The notes under the pieces were generated by a model that saw nothing but the letters and a program-made list of their open reading frames with translations, did not search any database and had not been told where the DNA came from. Shown here one piece after another: positions 47,962 to 57,074 of a DNA stretch of 64,000 nucleotides. Each line of letters opens with the position of its first letter. The stretch's first letter is position 1. A program made the position numbers and the translations under genes. The stretch comes from Bacillus sp. THAF10 (lineage in GTDB: Bacteria > Bacillota > Bacilli > Bacillales > Bacillaceae_I): positions 2,460,001 to 2,524,000 of the forward strand of contig NZ_CP045403.1 of the NCBI RefSeq assembly GCF_009363695.1, given 5' to 3'.

Positions 47962-48501
47962 TTATCTCTTTCTATACTCATTAATTGTATCTTCTGCGAA
48001 ACGAAGTGCATCTTCTATGTTCTTTTCGTAGCTTAGATTGTATATGATTGTGTAGGTTGTTCCATCAAGGTGAAAAGCCATGCTTAATAAGTCCTCACCC
48101 ATCTTTTCATAATAAATGGTGACCTCACCAGACTGTTTTTCTTCCATATCTTCGTAATGGATGATTGTTGGGATACTATTTATGGTTGCTATCCAGACCT
48201 TTTCATCCTGCTTGCTTGTTCTAAAGAAATCTTTGCGATCCATTTCTATGGTTTCACTATTCATGGTTGTTTCCTCTTTTTCCACAAAAAAGTCTGTTAA
48301 TACAGATAAACTTATTATGGTAAATACTATCGCAGTCGCAAAAGAAATTAGATAAGGACGGTATGAAGCACGCTTTTTACCAATCGAGTTGCTTATTCTC
48401 TTTTTTGTTGCTGTTTTTCTTTCTTCATTTCTAGTCCAACTATCTAATTCAGCAAAATACTCGTCAGTAAAATGGTCATTATTTTGCTTCTTCCTGCTCA
48501 T
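47962..48501 (-). CDS. Probable membrane-bound anti-sigma factor
   Basis: 179 residues from the ATG at 48501 (GGAG nine bases upstream), overlapping the sigma gene's end by 23 nt. An N-terminal cytoplasmic domain of about 45 residues is followed by one membrane helix (about 47-70) and an extracytoplasmic domain with DRKDFFRTSKQDEKVW and an aromatic beta region. The size, single helix and place directly after an ECF sigma gene suggest an anti-sigma factor. No zinc-binding HxxxCxxC motif is seen, so it is not a ZAS-type protein. Confidence 0.7.
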   Translation of the reverse strand: MSRKKQNNDHFTDEYFAELDSWTRNEERKTATKKRISNSIGKKRASYRPYLISFATAIVFTIISLSVLTDFFVEKEETTMNSETIEMDRKDFFRTSKQDEKVWIATINSIPTIIHYEDMEEKQSGEVTIYYEKMGEDLLSMAFHLDGTTYTIIYNLSYEKNIEDALRFAEDTINEYRKR

Positions 48502-49003
48502 CACCAACAACTCCTTTCCTTTGTTTCTCTAACTCTTTCCTCAGTGCTTCTATCGCTCTTTGAAGTGTAGATTTGACTTTACTCTCTGACCACCCTAATA
48601 CAATGGAAGTTTCCTCTATGGAAAGGAATTGAATTTTTCGTAGAATAATAATTTCTCTATAATTCAGCTTGAGTTTGTTGATAGCGTAATATAACTCTTG
48701 AACAGCTTCTTCTTTAAGCAACAACTCCTCTGGCACATCAGTTGATGGTACCTCCTGGCTTTTTGTTAGCGAATAGAACCTTATTTTCTTTTTTCGACGC
48801 CAATAATCATACGTTACATTTCTAGCAATCGAGACAAGCCATGTATAATGACTTGCATTCCCCTTGTAGTTATGGAGTGCATTTTCAACCCTAATAAAGG
48901 TATCATGCGTTAGATCCTCCGCCACTTCTTCGTTACCAACCATTAATAAAATGAATCGATATATTTTATCACTATAATCCGTATAAAGACTCTCCCAGGT
49001 CAT
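48479..49003 (-). CDS. ECF-type RNA polymerase sigma factor
   Basis: 174 residues. Region 2 (near 10-80) contains GNEEVAEDLTHDTFIRVENAL and the -10-recognition segment VSIARNVTYDYWRRKKK; region 4 (near 108-160) contains LKLNYREIIILRKIQFLSIEE and WSESKVKSTLQRAIEALR (helix-turn-helix). Regions 1 and 3 are absent, as in ECF factors. AGGAGGTG precedes the ATG. An ECF-like promoter 32 bp upstream suggests it transcribes its own operon. Confidence 0.92.
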   Translation of the reverse strand: MTWESLYTDYSDKIYRFILLMVGNEEVAEDLTHDTFIRVENALHNYKGNASHYTWLVSIARNVTYDYWRRKKKIRFYSLTKSQEVPSTDVPEELLLKEEAVQELYYAINKLKLNYREIIILRKIQFLSIEETSIVLGWSESKVKSTLQRAIEALRKELEKQRKGVVGDEQEEAK

Positions 49004-49034
49004 GCATGCACCTCCTACTTGGGATTTTCACATA

Positions 49035-49063
49035 ATAGTCGATTAAGATTTCCAAAAGTTGCA
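49035..49063 (-). promoter_or_regulatory. ECF-type promoter of the sigma operon
   Basis: On the minus strand the -35 element TGCAACT (49057-49063) and -10 CGACTAT (49035-49041) with 16 bases from AAC to CGAC. This matches the AAC / CGnC form of ECF promoters, and no good SigA promoter is seen. Autoregulation is inferred. Confidence 0.65.
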
Positions 49064-49103
49064 TTAATCTTACCATTTTTTATAAATTTTGTGAGTAAAC
49101 AAA

Positions 49104-49138
49104 AAACAGGCATCATTCATATCTGAATTTACCTGTTT
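49104..49138 (-). terminator. Intrinsic terminator of rnz
   Basis: On the minus strand AAACAGG / CCTGTTT stem with inner AATTCA / TGAAT pairing, followed by TTT, a few bases past the rnz stop. Confidence 0.75.
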
Positions 49139-49145
49139 TCTCTTT

Positions 49146-50066
49146 TTATTTAATTTCAATCTCATCAAAATCCTGCACAACTCTCGTGTTCGGAAACACT
49201 TCCTTCGCTTCATTTACGAGCATCTGAACGTCCTCGCCCTGATACCTGGCACTTATATGTGTCAGGAGAAGCTGCGAGACATTCGCTGCTTTTGCCACAC
49301 TTGCTGCCTGCAGAGTGGTGGAGTGAAAATATTCTTTTGCGAGCAGCTCATCTTTTGCAGAGAAGGTAGCTTCATGTACCAACACATCGGCGTTTTCGGC
49401 CAATTCTACAGACGTTTCGTTGTATCTTGTATCTCCAAGGATCGTAATTACCTTTCCTTTTTTAGGAGGGCCAATAAATTCCTTGCCATCAAAAGTACGC
49501 CCGTCTTTTAGGGTAATCATTTTACCTTCTTTTAACTGTTGCAAATGTGGTCCTGATGGAATCTGTTGTTCTTTTACTTTTTCCATTATCAGGGCTCCAG
49601 GAAGGTCCTTTTGGATAATGCGATAGCCATAAGAAGGAATGCCGTGAACCAGCTTGTTTCCTTCTACTGTAAAGTCCTCTGTCTCTAAATGAAAACCCTC
49701 TTCTACTTCTTCTATTAATAAGGGATATTTTAGATAGGTCATGCTCACGCGCAATGAAACGTTGATGTAGTCTTTTATCCCTTTAGGTCCATACACCGTA
49801 AGCGGCGTTTCTCCGCCTTGAAAAGATCTACTACTTAATAAGCCTGGCAGTCCGTAGATATGATCTCCATGTAAATGGGTGATAAATATTTTTGTGATTT
49901 TTCTCGGTTTTATGGAAGTATGTAAAATTTGATGTTGGGTTGCTTCCCCACAATCAAACAACCAAAGTGTTCCTTCTTTATCATCTAAATGAAGGGAGAG
50001 AGAAGAGACATTCCGGTGCTTTGCTGGAATCCCTGAGCCTGTCCCCAAAAAGGTTAATTTCATCAT
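49146..50066 (-). CDS. rnz: Ribonuclease Z (tRNA 3'-endonuclease)
   Basis: 306 residues from the ATG at 50066 (AGGAG upstream; three ATGs in a row lie at 50069, 50066 and 50063). Cleaves the 3' trailer of tRNA precursors that lack CCA. The signature [17 protein letters not shown] near residues 61-77 (HxHxDH) and [22 protein letters not shown] show the full set of zinc ligands of the tRNase Z family. Opening [15 protein letters not shown] matches YqjK of B. subtilis. The tRNA-binding exosite arm is present ([11 protein letters not shown]). Confidence 0.95.
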   Translation of the reverse strand: MMKLTFLGTGSGIPAKHRNVSSLSLHLDDKEGTLWLFDCGEATQHQILHTSIKPRKITKIFITHLHGDHIYGLPGLLSSRSFQGGETPLTVYGPKGIKDYINVSLRVSMTYLKYPLLIEEVEEGFHLETEDFTVEGNKLVHGIPSYGYRIIQKDLPGALIMEKVKEQQIPSGPHLQQLKEGKMITLKDGRTFDGKEFIGPPKKGKVITILGDTRYNETSVELAENADVLVHEATFSAKDELLAKEYFHSTTLQAASVAKAANVSQLLLTHISARYQGEDVQMLVNEAKEVFPNTRVVQDFDEIEIK

Positions 50067-50167
50067 CATCCGCTCCTCTCTTCCATTATACGCAAATTGT
50101 AAAAAAAGCATAAGAAAAAGCTGGAATATAGTACAATATGGATAGACAATAAAAGGAGTGGATTCTA

Positions 50168-51013
50168 ATGGAAAATATTCGGACGATTGTTTTTGATTTA
50201 GACGGAACGTTATATGAAGATACGCATCATTTCAGCTATTACGCAAATCTATTAAAAAAAATGCTACCACAAGAACATCAGACTGCCTTCGAAAATGATT
50301 ATGTTGCAGTAGAAAATGACTTACATACGTTAAAGGTTGGAAGAGTCTATGATGCTAGACAAGACTTAATCCTGGCTCATCAAGATGGAAATGTCACGGC
50401 TGCTTGGTCTTGGAATGGCGAGGAAATCACACAGCAAAAGCTCCAATCTCTTTATCCTGAAACACTAAAGTTTGACCTTTTTAACATGCTTAGCATCGGA
50501 GATTTATGGTGGGTACCGGTATCAATCGCCAAGCATTACGGTCTGTCTACTGAAGAGACGTATGCTGCCTTTTTGCAAACAAGAGAGCATATGATGACCG
50601 ATGAGTTTGTCTTAGAGCCACTTAAGGAATTTGCAGAAGTATTAGAAAAACTTCACGGAAAATACCAGCTAGTGCTCATGACGAACAGCCCGCAAACTGA
50701 CAGCGATGTCATTTTAAAGAAGCTTGGGTTCACTTCCTTCTTTGATGCTAAAGTTTATGAGGCAAATAAACCAACCTCAACCACAAAACAACTCCAAGCT
50801 ATTGCAGAAAATTGTGATGTTACCTTTGAAGAAATGCTAAGTGTTGGAGACAACTACATAAATGAAATTCTCCCAGCAGCGAGACTTGGTTGCCAAACGA
50901 TATGTATTGATCCTTTTAACCTTTTCAAAAACAGTGAGAGCGGCTACACAGTAAAGAACCTTAAGGAGCTTGCTGAAATGCTAGAAACCAAGCTTATAAA
51001 TAGTATAATATGA
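50168..51013 (+). CDS. HAD-superfamily hydrolase
   Basis: 281 residues. Motif [11 protein letters not shown] near residues 9-18 with the nucleophile aspartate; motif II VLMTNSP near 174; motif [12 protein letters not shown] near 228. A helical cap lies between about 20 and 140. Probably a phosphatase of unknown substrate. AAAAGGAGTGG precedes the ATG. Single gene between rnz and the SOS-type promoter region, on the plus strand. Confidence 0.85.
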   Translation: MENIRTIVFDLDGTLYEDTHHFSYYANLLKKMLPQEHQTAFENDYVAVENDLHTLKVGRVYDARQDLILAHQDGNVTAAWSWNGEEITQQKLQSLYPETLKFDLFNMLSIGDLWWVPVSIAKHYGLSTEETYAAFLQTREHMMTDEFVLEPLKEFAEVLEKLHGKYQLVLMTNSPQTDSDVILKKLGFTSFFDAKVYEANKPTSTTKQLQAIAENCDVTFEEMLSVGDNYINEILPAARLGCQTICIDPFNLFKNSESGYTVKNLKELAEMLETKLINSII

Positions 51014-51015
51014 AG

Positions 51016-51040
51016 AAAATCCCCTCGTGTAGGGGATTTT
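51016..51040 (+). terminator. Intrinsic terminator of the HAD gene
   Basis: AAAATCCCCT / AGGGGATTTT stem with a five-base loop, followed by T. Confidence 0.85.
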
Positions 51041-51082
51041 TCTTATGTCCAAAAAAATCTATTAAATTTTTTCAATTAATAG

Positions 51083-51132
51083 TTGCAAACCGAACATCTG
51101 TTCCTTTATAATAAAAACAGAACAAACGTTCT
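51083..51132 (+). promoter_or_regulatory. SOS-type promoter with two LexA-like boxes
   Basis: -35 TTGCAA (51083-51088), 18-bp spacer, -10 TATAAT (51107-51112). Inside the spacer lies CGAACATCTGTTCC (51091-51104), which fits the Bacillus LexA consensus CGAACnnnnGTTCG except the last base. A second core GAACAAACGTTC (51120-51131) follows the -10. LexA bound at either would block transcription, so the small genes downstream should be damage-inducible. Confidence 0.75.
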
Positions 51133-51156
51133 AATATATGAATGAGGTGACTATTA

Positions 51157-51366
51157 ATGAACTCTTTACAAAAATCTTTCTACCTTGTATTAAAACTATT
51201 AGCTGTTTCCGGCTTTGCTGTTCTTTTCTATTTCATGATTACAGATGCTTCAGGCAATGCACCAGTCTTCACATTCAGCATGCTTACTTCTTTATGTTTA
51301 TTAGGAATGCAAGGAATGAAAAATGTTCTACAAAACGATGAGGAATCTCAGCACCATGGCTCGTAA
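51157..51366 (+). CDS. Small two-helix membrane protein under an SOS-type promoter (DUF3953-like)
   Basis: 69 residues with two hydrophobic segments (about 9-27 and 38-53) joined by an acidic loop (ITDASGNAP). The overall shape is like small DUF3953 membrane proteins. GAGGTGA precedes the ATG. It is the first gene after the LexA-box promoter, so it is probably made during DNA damage; a role in blocking division, by analogy with other small SOS membrane proteins, is a guess. Confidence 0.65.
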   Translation: MNSLQKSFYLVLKLLAVSGFAVLFYFMITDASGNAPVFTFSMLTSLCLLGMQGMKNVLQNDEESQHHGS

Positions 51367-51523
51367 TGCAGAAGCATCTCGTCTTGAAATAGCGAAGAGA
51401 TTAATCGATTTAAAGGTAACAAATGATCTCGACATTATTTCTAGTGTCGTAAAAGTATGCAAGGAGGATGTGATTTCATATATCACTCAACAAAAAAATA
51501 CCTGTGAAAGAGACCACAGGTAA
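51356..51523 (+). CDS. Small cytoplasmic protein, second gene of the SOS-type unit
   Basis: 55 residues from the ATG at 51356, overlapping the end of the membrane-protein gene by 11 nt; an ATG six codons earlier is possible. Helical and charged (NAEASRLEIAKRLIDLKV, SSVVKVCKEDVISYI), ending in polar residues. No family recognised. The overlap suggests translation coupled to the first gene. Could be a partner or antidote of it, but this is inference. Confidence 0.5.
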   Translation: MARNAEASRLEIAKRLIDLKVTNDLDIISSVVKVCKEDVISYITQQKNTCERDHR

Positions 51524-51524
51524 G

Positions 51525-52325
51525 TTAATTATTATTATTATTGTTTTTTTCCAGCTCTTTGTCTGGCAAAATAATTGGCACAGGTGCTCCTGATCCGCTT
51601 CCGTTTCCATTATAGTATAATGGAACCTTTCCTGGGATAAGCATGTCTCCAAGTTTGACGGAATTGTTTACTTCAATTGGTTCTTCAATCAAAGGAATGA
51701 CAATGTTCATTGTTACACTAACATTTAAGTATATGTCTAAAAGAGTATTATTAATACCTGGCTCCAAAACCTTTGTTTCCACATCAGATATAACATCACC
51801 TAGTATAACGAACTTAATGGGAATCTTTGGTCCTAAGTTTGAGAATAAAGTTGTTTGTGTTGCCATCCCTAAAGGAATATTATAAACAATTCCGTGCTGT
51901 TTCTTTGAAGCTTCATAGTCTATATTTGAATCCAAATTATACTGATTTAGTGCCTCGATATTCCCATCTTCTAAGTAGCCAATGTATCTTTGTACACTTG
52001 AGTTCGTATCAGTGACGACCTTGTTCACCAGTTGATAATTTGTACTAACTAACACACTTTCAGGACCCCCTTCTCTCACAATCATTAACTCCTCAGGGTC
52101 CATACTCATTGCGATTGTTTCTGCCACTGCATCATTTATTGCCTGTGTTGCTATCTGTCTTGCTTTTGTTTCTGCAATACTTCGCAAGGTAGGTTCAAGG
52201 TTTTTATTAATTACTATTAGGCTAAAAACAGTAAAAATGTTAAAGAAAATGAAAGTAATCAATAAAACATATTTTACAGGTAAAGGTCCTCTCTTTATAA
52301 GGGAAGTCCGTCGCATTCTCTTCAT
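51525..52325 (-). CDS. yunB: Sporulation protein YunB
   Basis: 266 residues. One membrane helix near residues 17-40 with a basic N-terminus, then an extracytoplasmic domain with the family stretch TKARQIATQAINDAVAET and IPLGMATQTTLFSNLGPKIPI. YunB of B. subtilis is made in the mother cell under SigE and is needed for normal spores. The C-terminus ends in six asparagines encoded by repeated AAT codons. AAGGAGG precedes the ATG. Confidence 0.93.
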   Translation of the reverse strand: MKRMRRTSLIKRGPLPVKYVLLITFIFFNIFTVFSLIVINKNLEPTLRSIAETKARQIATQAINDAVAETIAMSMDPEELMIVREGGPESVLVSTNYQLVNKVVTDTNSSVQRYIGYLEDGNIEALNQYNLDSNIDYEASKKQHGIVYNIPLGMATQTTLFSNLGPKIPIKFVILGDVISDVETKVLEPGINNTLLDIYLNVSVTMNIVIPLIEEPIEVNNSVKLGDMLIPGKVPLYYNGNGSGSGAPVPIILPDKELEKNNNNNN

Positions 52326-52398
52326 CGTTGTTTTCCTCCTTCCCTAATATATATAAAACAAGTGGACAGATTATTAACTTTTTCTCCAAATAAAAAAA

Positions 52399-52419
52399 CC
52401 GTCCAATCAATATTGACGG
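52399..52419 (-). terminator. Intrinsic terminator of dinB
   Basis: CCGTC / GACGG stem (extended by AAT/ATT), followed on the minus strand by seven T, 18 nt past the dinB stop. Confidence 0.8.
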
Positions 52420-52436
52420 ACGAGAAAATCAAAAAA

Positions 52437-53690
52437 TTATTCTAAGAAATCCTTTTGAAAGCTGGTCGTGATTTTTGCAGATGAGTTAGCATCCGCTGTA
52501 TTTTTATTCTTGATCCCTTTTCTTATAATTCCTTTTCCATATTTCTTTTCCAGATCATGAAGTGTCCTATGAAGCGGTTCTTTCTTTGCATCTTCATGAT
52601 AAGTAAACAAATCAAGCTGTTTAAAGGAGTCATCTTTTTCTTCCAGCTCTTGAGCAGTCACGCCAAGAAGACGAATTGGCTCACCATTCCAGTGTTTTTT
52701 TAAAAGAAACATCGCTGCTTCCTTTATTTGTTCTGCATTTTCTATCGGATTCGCAAGTTTTCTGCTTCTTGTTACAGTATGGTGAATACCATACCGAATC
52801 ATCAGTTGAATATTTCTGCTGACTACCGATTTTCTTTTCATTCTCGCACTCACAGAAACGGATAACTTATCGATGGTCTGTTCTAATGAACGTTCATTAT
52901 CTGTATCCTTTGGAAGCGTAGTAGAATTTCCAATGCTCTTAAATTCTGACACACTATCGGGGTCAACCGGTCGATTGTCGTCCCCATTCGCACGCTTTTT
53001 AAGACGCTCTCCATTAATCCCCAGGAGATGTTTGAGCTGTACCTCGTTGCCCGCTGCAAGGTCGCCAATCGTAAAAATAGATATCGAGTTTAGTTTCTCA
53101 GCTGTTTTCGCTCCGACACCATGCATTTCTTCCACTTTCAACGGCCAGAGAATTTCACTTATCTCTCTTTTTCTAAGTACCGTTATTCCTAATGGCTTTT
53201 TCATATCTGAGGCCATTTTAGCCAAAAATTTGTTAGGTGCTACCCCAATGCTGCAAGGGAGAAGTAATTCCAAATGTAATCGTTTCTGTATCTCTTCGGC
53301 AATTTGTAGTGGAGTCAACGTTCCAGAGTAATCCGTAATATCCATGTATCCTTCATCAATGGATACCGGTTCTACCAAATCGGTATATTGCCTTAATACA
53401 TCAAACATGGCCTGTGAGCTTTTTCGATAACGATCAATATTTGGCTTTCTTACAATAAGCTGAGGGCACTTTTGTTTAGCTTCCCATAAAGGCATGGTTG
53501 TTTTCACTCCCAAAGCCCTTGCCTCATAACTACACGTAATAATTATCCCTTTACGCTCTTCCACGTTGCCAGCAATTGCTACGGGCTTTCCCTTTAATGC
53601 AGGATCATAGGCCATTTCTACGGATGCATAAAAGCTATTCATATCTACATGAAAAATAATACGATGCTTTTTCTTTTCTGTTTCTTTCAT
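52437..53690 (-). CDS. dinB: DNA polymerase IV (Y family, YqjH-like)
   Basis: 417 residues from the ATG at 53690 (AGGAATGATTGG upstream). Y-family translesion polymerase. Catalytic motif FHVDMNSFYASVE near residues 10-22, SIDEGYMDI near 113 with the acidic pair, and the thumb and little-finger regions with VEEMHGVGAKTAEKL near 180 and GNSTTLPKD. No SOS box was found upstream, unlike the small genes at 51.1 kb. Confidence 0.95.
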   Translation of the reverse strand: MKETEKKKHRIIFHVDMNSFYASVEMAYDPALKGKPVAIAGNVEERKGIIITCSYEARALGVKTTMPLWEAKQKCPQLIVRKPNIDRYRKSSQAMFDVLRQYTDLVEPVSIDEGYMDITDYSGTLTPLQIAEEIQKRLHLELLLPCSIGVAPNKFLAKMASDMKKPLGITVLRKREISEILWPLKVEEMHGVGAKTAEKLNSISIFTIGDLAAGNEVQLKHLLGINGERLKKRANGDDNRPVDPDSVSEFKSIGNSTTLPKDTDNERSLEQTIDKLSVSVSARMKRKSVVSRNIQLMIRYGIHHTVTRSRKLANPIENAEQIKEAAMFLLKKHWNGEPIRLLGVTAQELEEKDDSFKQLDLFTYHEDAKKEPLHRTLHDLEKKYGKGIIRKGIKNKNTADANSSAKITTSFQKDFLE

Positions 53691-53729
53691 AACCAATCAT
53701 TCCTATTTAGTATTACAATCATTATAATA

Positions 53730-54203
53730 CTAGTTTGTAGCTTTATGTTTTTCTACAGCTTCTTCAATTTCGGTAATATTCGCTAAATTCATAATAAGAG
53801 TGTAAGGATCCAGTACAGCAATTAATCGGCTCTCTAAGTTCACCATAGCCTTTATGTATGGAGTGGAATGCTGTGCAAGCATGGACAATTCCTGCATTGC
53901 TTCTGGTTGAACATCCAATATCTCTTTTGCATCTTCTACTAACAATCCAGCAGAAATGCTAGAAGTTTGCACCACAATTAAACGAGTTTTGTCTGTGACT
54001 GTTAAATTATCTGAGAACAATATTCTTTTTGTATCTAATACAGGTATCAGTTCGTTTCTTACTTTCATTACACCTTTTAAGTATGCTGGCATTTCTGGTA
54101 ATACTGTAAGTGCACTTAGTTTTTCAATTGAAATCACATGCTCTACTGAAATCCCATACTCTTCTTTACTTGATTCAAAAATAACAAGCTTTTTCGATTC
54201 CAT
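53730..54203 (-). CDS. cheW: CheW-domain chemotaxis scaffold protein
   Basis: 157 residues, a single CheW domain. Shows GISVEHVISIEKL, LPEMPAYLKGVMKVRNELIPVLDTK and LLVEDAKEILDV, the typical two-barrel layout. CheW couples chemoreceptors to the CheA kinase at the membrane. It sits alone between dinB and the peptidase gene, away from other che genes, so its exact role (a second CheW or an adaptor) is uncertain. GGGAGG precedes the ATG. Confidence 0.85.
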   Translation of the reverse strand: MESKKLVIFESSKEEYGISVEHVISIEKLSALTVLPEMPAYLKGVMKVRNELIPVLDTKRILFSDNLTVTDKTRLIVVQTSSISAGLLVEDAKEILDVQPEAMQELSMLAQHSTPYIKAMVNLESRLIAVLDPYTLIMNLANITEIEEAVEKHKATN

Positions 54204-54250
54204 AACTTTCCTCCCTGCCTTTTGTATTATTATAATTCACTCTAAGAAAA

Positions 54251-54277
54251 AAAGCTTGGCATTTTACACCAAGCTTT
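54251..54277 (-). terminator. Intrinsic terminator of the PepT-like gene
   Basis: AAAGCTTGG / CCAAGCTTT stem, nine-base loop, followed on the minus strand by TTTTT. Located 11 nt after the stop codon at 54288. Confidence 0.9.
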
Positions 54278-54287
54278 CCCAACTATT

Positions 54288-55406
54288 TTATTTTGCTACT
54301 TCTTTCATGATGCTTACAACAAGCTCTGTTGTTTTTATTAATTCTTCAATAGGCATTCTTTCGTTCGTAGTATGAATTTCTTCATAACCAACCGCTAAAT
54401 TAACAGTCGGTACGCCAAATCCAGCAATCACATTTGCATCACTTCCGCCACCACTGCGTTGTAATTCTGGCGTTCTACCAATATCAGATACCGCACGTTT
54501 TGCAACTTCAACTACATGATCGCCGTCAGCATATTTAAAGCCTGGATACATAATATCTACTAGAACTTCCGCGCGGCCACCCATTTCAGAAGCAACTGTT
54601 TCAAAAGCTTCTTTCATTTTTGCAACTTGCGCTTCCATTTTTTCAGGAACTAGTGAACGTGCTTCCGCTAAAATATCAACTCGATCACAAACAATATTCG
54701 TAGGTCCTCCACCCTCAAAGCGACCAATGTTTGCTGTTGTTTCTTCATCTATACGGCCAAGTGGCATTTTAGCGATTGATTTAGCGGCAATGGTTATTGC
54801 AGATACGCCTTTTTCAGGAGCCACTCCCGCATGAGCAGTTTTTCCGTAGATCGTCGCCTTTACTTTTGCTTGTGTTGGAGCAGCAACAATGATATTTCCA
54901 ACTGTGCCATCACTGTCTAAAGCAAAACCAAATTTTGCTGTTACCATTTTTGGATCAAGTGCTTTAGCACCAACTAGTCCTGACTCTTCTCCAACTGTGA
55001 TTACAAATTCAATTTTTCCATGTTCAATGTTGTTTTCTTTTAAAACCCTTACTGCTTCTAGCATTGCTGCAAGACCAGCCTTGTCATCAGCACCAAGGAT
55101 TGTTGTTCCATCTGTAACAATGTATCCATCTTGAATGGATGGTTTAACTCCTTTACCAGGGACTACCGTATCCATGTGGGAGGTGAAATAGATAGTGTCT
55201 ACTCCATCTTTTGTTCCCTCAAGTGTACAAATTAAGTTACCAGCACCATGACCTGTTTCATTCATCGTGTCATCTTCTACGACATGTACACCAAGAGCAG
55301 AGAATTTTTCTTTTAAAACCTTACAAATTTCTGCTTCGCATTTTGTTTCTGAATCTACTTGCACTAATTCTAAAAACTCTTCCACTAATCTATCTCTGTT
55401 AATCAT
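54288..55406 (-). CDS. M20-family dipeptidase/tripeptidase (PepT-like, YqjE)
   Basis: 372 residues. All M20 zinc ligands are visible: TSHMDTVVPG near 75, ILGADDKAGLAA near 106, VGEESGLVGAK near 140, LDSDG near 163 and YEEIHTTNE near 350. Removes the N-terminal residue from small peptides in the cytoplasm. In B. subtilis the counterpart yqjE also follows yqjD. TAGGAGG precedes the ATG. Confidence 0.9.
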   Translation of the reverse strand: MINRDRLVEEFLELVQVDSETKCEAEICKVLKEKFSALGVHVVEDDTMNETGHGAGNLICTLEGTKDGVDTIYFTSHMDTVVPGKGVKPSIQDGYIVTDGTTILGADDKAGLAAMLEAVRVLKENNIEHGKIEFVITVGEESGLVGAKALDPKMVTAKFGFALDSDGTVGNIIVAAPTQAKVKATIYGKTAHAGVAPEKGVSAITIAAKSIAKMPLGRIDEETTANIGRFEGGGPTNIVCDRVDILAEARSLVPEKMEAQVAKMKEAFETVASEMGGRAEVLVDIMYPGFKYADGDHVVEVAKRAVSDIGRTPELQRSGGGSDANVIAGFGVPTVNLAVGYEEIHTTNERMPIEELIKTTELVVSIMKEVAK

Positions 55407-55488
55407 ATGTATGTTCCTCCTACTACTTTTTGAATCCTATCCTATTATACCCTAAACAAGGGAGATTTTCCTTATTTACCATGAAGAA

Positions 55489-55513
55489 AGGCGACAAGCT
55501 TTCACCTGCCACC
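55489..55513 (-). terminator. Intrinsic terminator of the carboxylase gene
   Basis: On the minus strand AGGTGGCA / TGTCGCCT stem with two G-T pairs and a nine-base loop, followed by TTCTT. Overlaps by a few bases the region after the stop at 55521. Confidence 0.65.
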
Positions 55514-55520
55514 TCTCCTT

Positions 55521-57074
55521 TTATAATGGAATGTTACCGTGCTTTTTGTTAGGGCGAGTTTCTTTCTTGTTTCGGAGCATCTCTAGTGCTTGAATTAGCT
55601 TTATTCTAGTGTCTCTTGGATCAATCACATCATCTACCATCCCTTGGCTTGCTGCCACATATGGGTTTGCAAATTTTTCACGATATTCCTCAATTTTTTG
55701 GGCACGCGTTTCTTCCGGATTCGCGCTTTCGTTAATTTCTCTTGCAAAAATAATGTTCGCTGCTCCTTGTGGACCCATTACCGCAATTTCTGCGTTTGGC
55801 CATGCATATACAAGATCGGCTCCAATAGATTTACTATTTAAGGCAACATATGCTCCCCCATAGGCTTTTCGTAAGATGACTGTAAGCTTTGGTACTGTCG
55901 CTTCAGAATAAGCATAGAGTATTTTTGCTCCGTGACGAATAATACCTCCATGCTCTTGTTTCACACCAGGGAAGAAACCAGTAACATCTTCAAACGTTAT
56001 CAATGGGATATTAAAGGAATCACAGAATCGAATAAAACGTGACGCTTTATCAGAGGAATCAATATCTAACCCTCCCGCCATTACTTTTGGCTGGTTACAA
56101 ACAAGACCCACCACTTCTCCCTTTAGTCTGGCAAGACCTACGACGATATTTTTCGCGAAATCTTTATGCACCTCCATAAAGGAGCCTTCATCCACTACTT
56201 GATTAATGACAAGGCGTACATCATATGGTCTGATGGCATCAAATGGAATGGCATCTGCTAGATCTGGGCGATAATCATCACCCTGTTCGCAAGAAATTCG
56301 CTCTGGTTTTTCTTCATTATTTTGTGGAAGGTAGCTTAGAAGGTTTCGTACTTGCGCAAGAACTTCCTCCTCTGAAGAGCTGGAAAAGTGTGCATTTCCG
56401 CTAATTGAGTTATGTACTTTTGCCCCGCCTAAGCCTTCTGAACTAATTTTTTCCCCTGTCACTGTTTCAATAACTTTAGGGCCTGTGATAAACATTTGGC
56501 TCGTTTTTTCCACCATGAAAACAAAGTCAGTAATGGCTGGGGAGTATACAGCACCGCCAGCACAAGGTCCCATTATTACAGAAATTTGTGGAATCACGCC
56601 TGAGTAGATGGAATTCCGGTAAAAAATATGACCGTATCCATCTAAAGAAAGTACTCCTTCTTGAATACGTGCTCCACCTGAGTCATTTAACCCAACGATT
56701 GGCGCACCGTTTTTTGCTGCCATATCCATTACATTGGCTATTTTCTTCGCGTGCATTTCTCCTAGCGCCCCACCGAAAACAGTGAAATCCTGTGAAAAGA
56801 GGTAGATTGGTTTTCCGTTAACTTTTCCATACCCTGTAACAACTCCGTCACCTGGTCCCTTTTTCCCTTGAAGACCGAAATCATTACAACGGTGCTCGAT
56901 AAACGGATTCAGTTCAACAAACGTACCTTCATCCACAAGAAGTTCAATACGTTCTCTTGCTGTTAGCTTCCCTTTTTCATGTTGCTTATCAATGCGATCG
57001 TCGCCGCCGCCAAGCTCTACTTCGCGACGTTTGTCATACAGTTCATTAATTTTTTCATAAATATCAATTGTCAT
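55521..57074 (-). CDS. mmdA: Acyl-CoA carboxylase, carboxyltransferase subunit (propionyl/methylmalonyl-CoA type, YqjD)
   Basis: 517 residues from the ATG at 57074 (AAGGCGG upstream; seven further codons are open). Two crotonase-fold halves: HEKGKLTARERIELLVDEG at the start, NDSGGARIQEG near 117-127, GPCAGGAVYSPA near 152 and, in the second half, TGFFPGVKQEHGG and RKAYGGAYVALNSK. It transfers carboxyl between biotin and propionyl-CoA or acetyl-CoA. No biotin carrier or carboxylase subunit is next to it. Its start overlaps the epimerase gene by 11 nt, so the pair acts in methylmalonyl-CoA metabolism. Confidence 0.9.
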   Translation of the reverse strand: MTIDIYEKINELYDKRREVELGGGDDRIDKQHEKGKLTARERIELLVDEGTFVELNPFIEHRCNDFGLQGKKGPGDGVVTGYGKVNGKPIYLFSQDFTVFGGALGEMHAKKIANVMDMAAKNGAPIVGLNDSGGARIQEGVLSLDGYGHIFYRNSIYSGVIPQISVIMGPCAGGAVYSPAITDFVFMVEKTSQMFITGPKVIETVTGEKISSEGLGGAKVHNSISGNAHFSSSSEEEVLAQVRNLLSYLPQNNEEKPERISCEQGDDYRPDLADAIPFDAIRPYDVRLVINQVVDEGSFMEVHKDFAKNIVVGLARLKGEVVGLVCNQPKVMAGGLDIDSSDKASRFIRFCDSFNIPLITFEDVTGFFPGVKQEHGGIIRHGAKILYAYSEATVPKLTVILRKAYGGAYVALNSKSIGADLVYAWPNAEIAVMGPQGAANIIFAREINESANPEETRAQKIEEYREKFANPYVAASQGMVDDVIDPRDTRIKLIQALEMLRNKKETRPNKKHGNIPL

